A DNA stretch of 16,441 nt, from the NCBI GenBank assembly GCA_023436025.1, contig JAEZKX010000036.1:1-16441 (forward strand), in the 5' to 3' direction. Positions 13,988 through 16,441 of the stretch are shown piece after piece (positions within the stretch are counted from its first letter, which is position 1; the number at the start of each line of letters is the position of its first letter). Made by a program: the position numbers and the translations under genes. The notes beneath the pieces are model-generated. The model searched no databases and had not been told where the DNA came from. It worked only from the letters and a program-made list of their open reading frames with translations. The stretch comes from Pseudomonadota bacterium. GTDB lineage: Bacteria; Pseudomonadota; Gammaproteobacteria; Burkholderiales; Burkholderiaceae_C.

Positions 13988-14340
13988 GCCGGTGGTTCGG
14001 GCCTGGTGACCCGAACGCGGTGTTGGTGGCCGACCTCGACGTGCGCCCCGGCGGCAAGTACCGGATCCGGTTCCGCACGCCCGACGGCGAGGAGCACGAA
14101 GTCGGCGGCCGCTACGAGGTGGTCGAGCCGCCGCACCGGCTGGTCTACAGCTGGGCCTGGCATTCGACGCCCGAGCGCGTCTCGCGCGTCGCCATCACCC
14201 TGCGTGCCGTCGACGGCGGCACCGACTTCGAGCTGCTGCACGACCGCTTCTTCGACGAGGCGGCGCGCGACAACCATCGCCGGGGCTGGGGCGCCACCTT
14301 CGAGAAACTCGACGCCTTCCTGGCGTCGCAAGGAGAGTGA
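13879..14340 (+). CDS. SRPBCC / AHSA1-type (START-like) domain protein
   Basis: A 153-residue single-domain SRPBCC protein of the activator-of-Hsp90 homologue (AHSA1) group. The fold starts RRYPVAPEKVWRAWTDPQVMSRWFGP (18-42), followed by antiparallel strands ending in the long C-terminal helix (RGWGATFEKLDAFLASQ). These helix-grip folds hold hydrophobic ligands in a deep cavity; bacterial members next to ArsR genes have no settled function. The start codon is preceded by a strong AGGAGG (13863-13868) inside the arsR reading frame. The gene overlaps arsR by 109 bases in a different frame, which suggests translational coupling. Its ligand may be what relieves ArsR repression, but this is speculation. 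Confidence 0.9.
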   Translation: MAQSPREETRPELRLARRYPVAPEKVWRAWTDPQVMSRWFGPGDPNAVLVADLDVRPGGKYRIRFRTPDGEEHEVGGRYEVVEPPHRLVYSWAWHSTPERVSRVAITLRAVDGGTDFELLHDRFFDEAARDNHRRGWGATFEKLDAFLASQGE

Positions 14341-14342
14341 AC

Positions 14343-14717
14343 ATGCTCAAGGATGCAGAAGCCATGGCCACGGTGGCCGTGCGCGACATGGCGCGGGCCA
14401 GGACGTTCTACGAGGGCCAGCTGGGCCTGGAAGCCGTGCAGGCGGAGGAAGCCATGGTGGCCTACCGCTGCGCGGGCAGCACGCTGCTGGTCTACCAGTC
14501 GGCGGTCGCCGGCAGCAACAAGGCCAACGCGGCCACCTTCTCGCTGCGCACCGGCCTCGCGGAACTCGTGCGCGAGCTGCAGGGCAAGGGCGTGGTGTTC
14601 GAGCACTACGACCTGCCCGGCATGGCGCGCGACGGCGCCTTGCACCGCGGCGGCGGCCGCACCGTCGCCTGGTGCAAGGACCCGGACGGCAACATCCTGT
14701 GCCTCGCACAGGATTGA
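14343..14717 (+). CDS. VOC family protein (second in operon)
   Basis: A 124-residue glyoxalase-fold protein: ATVAVRDMARARTFYEGQLGLEAVQ is the first beta-alpha unit, and KDPDGNILCLAQD is the family's final strand. The metal-ligand Glu that usually follows DPDGN is Cys here, and no His occupies the N-terminal ligand site, so a metal-dependent lyase or dioxygenase activity is doubtful; binding or sequestration is more likely. The ATG at 14343 is chosen because AGGAG (14331-14335) is 7 bases upstream; a GTG at 14337 overlaps the preceding stop and is too close to that site. It differs clearly from the first VOC gene, so the two are not a recent duplication. Confidence 0.87.
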   Translation: MLKDAEAMATVAVRDMARARTFYEGQLGLEAVQAEEAMVAYRCAGSTLLVYQSAVAGSNKANAATFSLRTGLAELVRELQGKGVVFEHYDLPGMARDGALHRGGGRTVAWCKDPDGNILCLAQD

Positions 14718-14749
14718 ACCCTTTCTTCCACCCCCAAGGAGCTCCCCCC

Positions 14750-15106
14750 ATGTACGTCGACGGTTTCGTCCTTCCCGTTCCGCGCGAGAAGCTCGCGGAC
14801 TACCGCAAGATCGCCCGCCAGGCCGGCAAGGTCTGGCGCGAGTACGGCGCGCTGCAGTACATCGAATGCGTCGAGGACGACGTCAAGCCGGGCAAGCTGA
14901 CGTCCTTCCCGCAGGCCGTGAAGCTGAAGGAAGGCGAGGTGGTGGTGTTCTCCTGGATCGTCTACAAGTCGCGGCGCGACCGCGATGCGATCAACAAGAA
15001 GGTGATGGCCGATCCGCGCATCGCCTGGATGGGGGACCCCACGCGCATGCCGTTCGACGCCAAGCGCATGTTCTGGGGCGGCTTCAAGCCCATCGTCGAG
15101 CTCTGA
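14750..15106 (+). CDS. DUF1428 family protein (E. coli YbaA-like)
   Basis: A 118-residue protein of the DUF1428 family, which has a dimeric alpha/beta-barrel (ferredoxin-like) fold. Typical family segments are YVDGFVLPVPREKLADYRKIA at the N-terminus, the central acidic ECVEDDV, and the C-terminal WMGDPTRMPFDAKRMFWGGFKPIVEL. Its biological role is unknown. AAGGAG lies 8 bases before the ATG. It is the last gene of the operon; the gap to the VOC gene is only 32 bases. Its steady company with VOC, SRPBCC and ArsR genes suggests a small-molecule stress role, but this is context only. Confidence 0.92.
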   Translation: MYVDGFVLPVPREKLADYRKIARQAGKVWREYGALQYIECVEDDVKPGKLTSFPQAVKLKEGEVVVFSWIVYKSRRDRDAINKKVMADPRIAWMGDPTRMPFDAKRMFWGGFKPIVEL

Positions 15107-15131
15107 TGCGGCGCGGCTTACCCGCGTGACG

Positions 15132-15198
15132 GATGGGGCTTTCGCGCCCGCCTACCATGGCGACCGCCCGTGGACCTTCGGGCGCGAAAAATCCCATC
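15132..15198. repeat. Inverted repeat upstream of the efflux adaptor gene
   Basis: The left arm GATGGGGCTTTCGCGCCCG (15132-15150) and right arm CGGGCGCGAAAAATCCCATC (15179-15198) are reverse complements apart from about three positions, separated by 28 bases. It ends 16 bases before the ATG of the RND adaptor. It could be an operator for a divergent or distant repressor, or a 5'-leader stem-loop. It lacks a T-tract after the right arm, so it is not a standard terminator. A possible -10, TACCAT (15153-15158), lies in the loop. Confidence 0.6.
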
Positions 15199-15214
15199 TC
15201 ACAAGGATGACAAC

Positions 15215-16441
15215 ATGACGCTGAGGGAAACGCCCGCCTGGGCGCTGGGGAGCTGCATCCTGGCCGTCACCGCGGTGCTCGCGGGGTGCGGCAGCAGCCA
15301 TGGAGAAGGGCAGGGGCCTGGCGGAGCCCCACCGCCCGCAGCCGTCAGCGTGGTGACGGTGCAGCCGCAGACGCTGCCGGTCCGCTTCGAGTTCACCGGC
15401 CAGACCCAGGGCTCGCGCGAAGTCGAGGTCCGCGCCCGCGTCACCGGAATCCTGCTCAAGCGCAACTATGCCGAGGGCCAGCCGGTGCGCGCCGGCCAGG
15501 CGCTGTTCACCATCGACCCGGTGCCGTTCCAGACGGCGCTGGCGCGCGCGGAGGCCGACCATGCCGCGGTGCAGGCGCGGCTGGCCAATGCACGCCGGCA
15601 GATGGAACGCCTGAAGCCGCTGTCGGACAGCGGCGTGGTCAGCAAGCGCGACTTCGACGACGCCCTGGCCGCGCACGAAGTCGCGGCGGCCGACCTGAAG
15701 GCGGCGGCGGCGCGCGTGCGCGAGGCGCAGCTGAACCTGGGCTACACGCAGGTGACGGCGCCGGTCGGCGGCGTGGCGGGCGGGGCGGCCAAGTCCGAGG
15801 GCAGCCTGGTCTCCGGACCGGACGTGCTGCTCACCACCATCGTCCAGGTGCATCCGGTGAAGGCGGTGTTCGGCATGCCGGATGCCGAGCATGCGCAGCT
15901 GCAGTCCGACCTGCGCGAGGGCCGGCTGGTGCTGCCGCCGGGGGGCTTCGGGGTGCAGGTGCTGGCCGCCGACGGCACGGCGCTGGCGGGCGGAGGGCGG
16001 CTGCGCTTCAGCGAGCCGCTGGTCGATGCGGCCACCGGCACGGTGCGCTCGCAGGCCGAGCTGCCCAATCCGGACGGCCGCATCAAGCCCGGGCAGTTCG
16101 TGCGTGTGCGGCTGGAGGGTGCCAGCCGTCCCAACGTGATCCAGGTGCCGCAGCGCGCGGTGATGGAAGGGCCGCAAGGCAAGTTCGTCTACGTGGTCGC
16201 ACCGGCCGACAAGCCCGAGCTGAAGGGCGCGCTGGTTGCCACGGTTCGGCCGGTGCAGGCTGGCGAATGGGTGGACCTGCCGGACGGCAAGGGCTGGGTG
16301 ATCCGCCAGGGCCTGCAGCCGGGCGACCGGATCATCGTCGACGGCCTGATGCGCATCGGCCCCGGCGCGCCGGTGCAGGTGGCGGCCGTCGCGGCGGCCG
16401 CGGCCACGGCCACGGCCACCAAAAAAACGGGGGGACGCAAG
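15215..16441 (+). CDS. RND efflux periplasmic adaptor (AcrA/MexA-like) lipoprotein, 3' end cut by window
   Basis: At least 409 codons with no stop before the window edge. A signal peptide ends in lipobox LAGC with Cys25, so the adaptor is anchored to the inner membrane by lipid. Next come the first beta-barrel strands (PVRFEFTGQTQGSREVEVRA), the split lipoyl domain (ARVTGILLKRNYAEGQPVRAGQALFTIDP), and an alanine-rich alpha-hairpin (AEADHAAVQARLANARRQMERL to AREAQ-type heptads). The second lipoyl half follows (NLGYTQVTAPVGG), then the barrel and membrane-proximal domain (LPNPDGRIKPGQFVRVRL, VPQRAVMEG). It links an RND pump to an outer-membrane channel for drug export; those partner genes should lie to the right. 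AAGGA is 7 bases before the ATG. Near the edge the gene has three GCCAC(G/C) hexamers, seven A and six G, so the very C-terminus is low in complexity. Confidence 0.92.
   Translation, partial: MTLRETPAWALGSCILAVTAVLAGCGSSHGEGQGPGGAPPPAAVSVVTVQPQTLPVRFEFTGQTQGSREVEVRARVTGILLKRNYAEGQPVRAGQALFTIDPVPFQTALARAEADHAAVQARLANARRQMERLKPLSDSGVVSKRDFDDALAAHEVAAADLKAAAARVREAQLNLGYTQVTAPVGGVAGGAAKSEGSLVSGPDVLLTTIVQVHPVKAVFGMPDAEHAQLQSDLREGRLVLPPGGFGVQVLAADGTALAGGGRLRFSEPLVDAATGTVRSQAELPNPDGRIKPGQFVRVRLEGASRPNVIQVPQRAVMEGPQGKFVYVVAPADKPELKGALVATVRPVQAGEWVDLPDGKGWVIRQGLQPGDRIIVDGLMRIGPGAPVQVAAVAAAAATATATKKTGGRK

Noticed and set aside
1..16441. CRISPR array, prophage, insertion sequence, tRNA or rRNA
   Set aside because: No regularly spaced identical repeats, transposase or integrase motifs, or tRNA/rRNA signatures were seen on reading the sequence. 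No search tool was used.

Overview
The window is very GC-rich (roughly 70% by eye), tightly packed, and strongly biased to G/C at third codon positions. Gene content and protein style (RlmB, FadI/FadJ-like pair, paired short CHR proteins, DUF6351 lipoprotein, ArsR-AHSA1 pair, lipid-anchored RND adaptor) suggest a betaproteobacterium of the Burkholderiales, probably near Comamonadaceae (Ramlibacter/Variovorax-like). The taxonomic call is inference; there is no rRNA or tRNA gene here to confirm it.

Layout. (1) 90-761: an ABC ATPase of the YbbA/LolD type, with no permease gene beside it and an Arg in place of the last glycine of its P-loop. (2) 772-894: a large AT-richer fold-back element of two ~50-base arms. 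(3) 944-3521: a translationally coupled run of rlmB, an FAD oxidoreductase and a class III sirtuin, joined by ATGA overlaps. (4) 3544-4768, minus strand: two short CHR-family (chromate transporter) proteins. (5) 4862-8223, minus strand: a beta-oxidation operon, thiolase first and then a bifunctional enoyl-CoA hydratase/3-hydroxyacyl-CoA dehydrogenase. (6) 8426-10864, plus strand, divergent from the thiolase: a large DUF6351 lipoprotein with a serine-hydrolase-like GCSGG motif. (7) 10900-12574: a strong terminator, then an LCAD-type acyl-CoA dehydrogenase and a TerB-like protein, closed by a second terminator. (8) 12701-15106: a promoter with a perfect TTGACA box and six small genes (GFA, VOC, ArsR, AHSA1-type SRPBCC, VOC, DUF1428). 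(9) 15215 to the right edge: an RND efflux adaptor lipoprotein, cut off by the window end.

How they may work together. Regions 5-7 could form a fatty-acid or ester catabolic locus: an envelope esterase candidate releases acids, the acyl-CoA dehydrogenase makes the enoyl-CoA, FadJ hydrates and oxidises it, and the thiolase cleaves it. Region 8 looks like a self-regulated small-molecule stress or detoxification operon controlled by its own ArsR repressor, with a possible operator over the -10. Three genes (rlmB, the first CHR gene, the TerB gene) have a -10-like box exactly 7 bases before the ATG and no clear Shine-Dalgarno, which predicts leaderless mRNAs.

No CRISPR array, insertion sequence, phage gene, tRNA or rRNA was seen, and no gene-free stretch exceeds about 210 bases. 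Nothing here is a clear new multi-gene system. The best leads are the fold-back repeat, the leaderless-promoter pattern, the terminator abutting a Shine-Dalgarno, and the 109-base ArsR/SRPBCC overlap.
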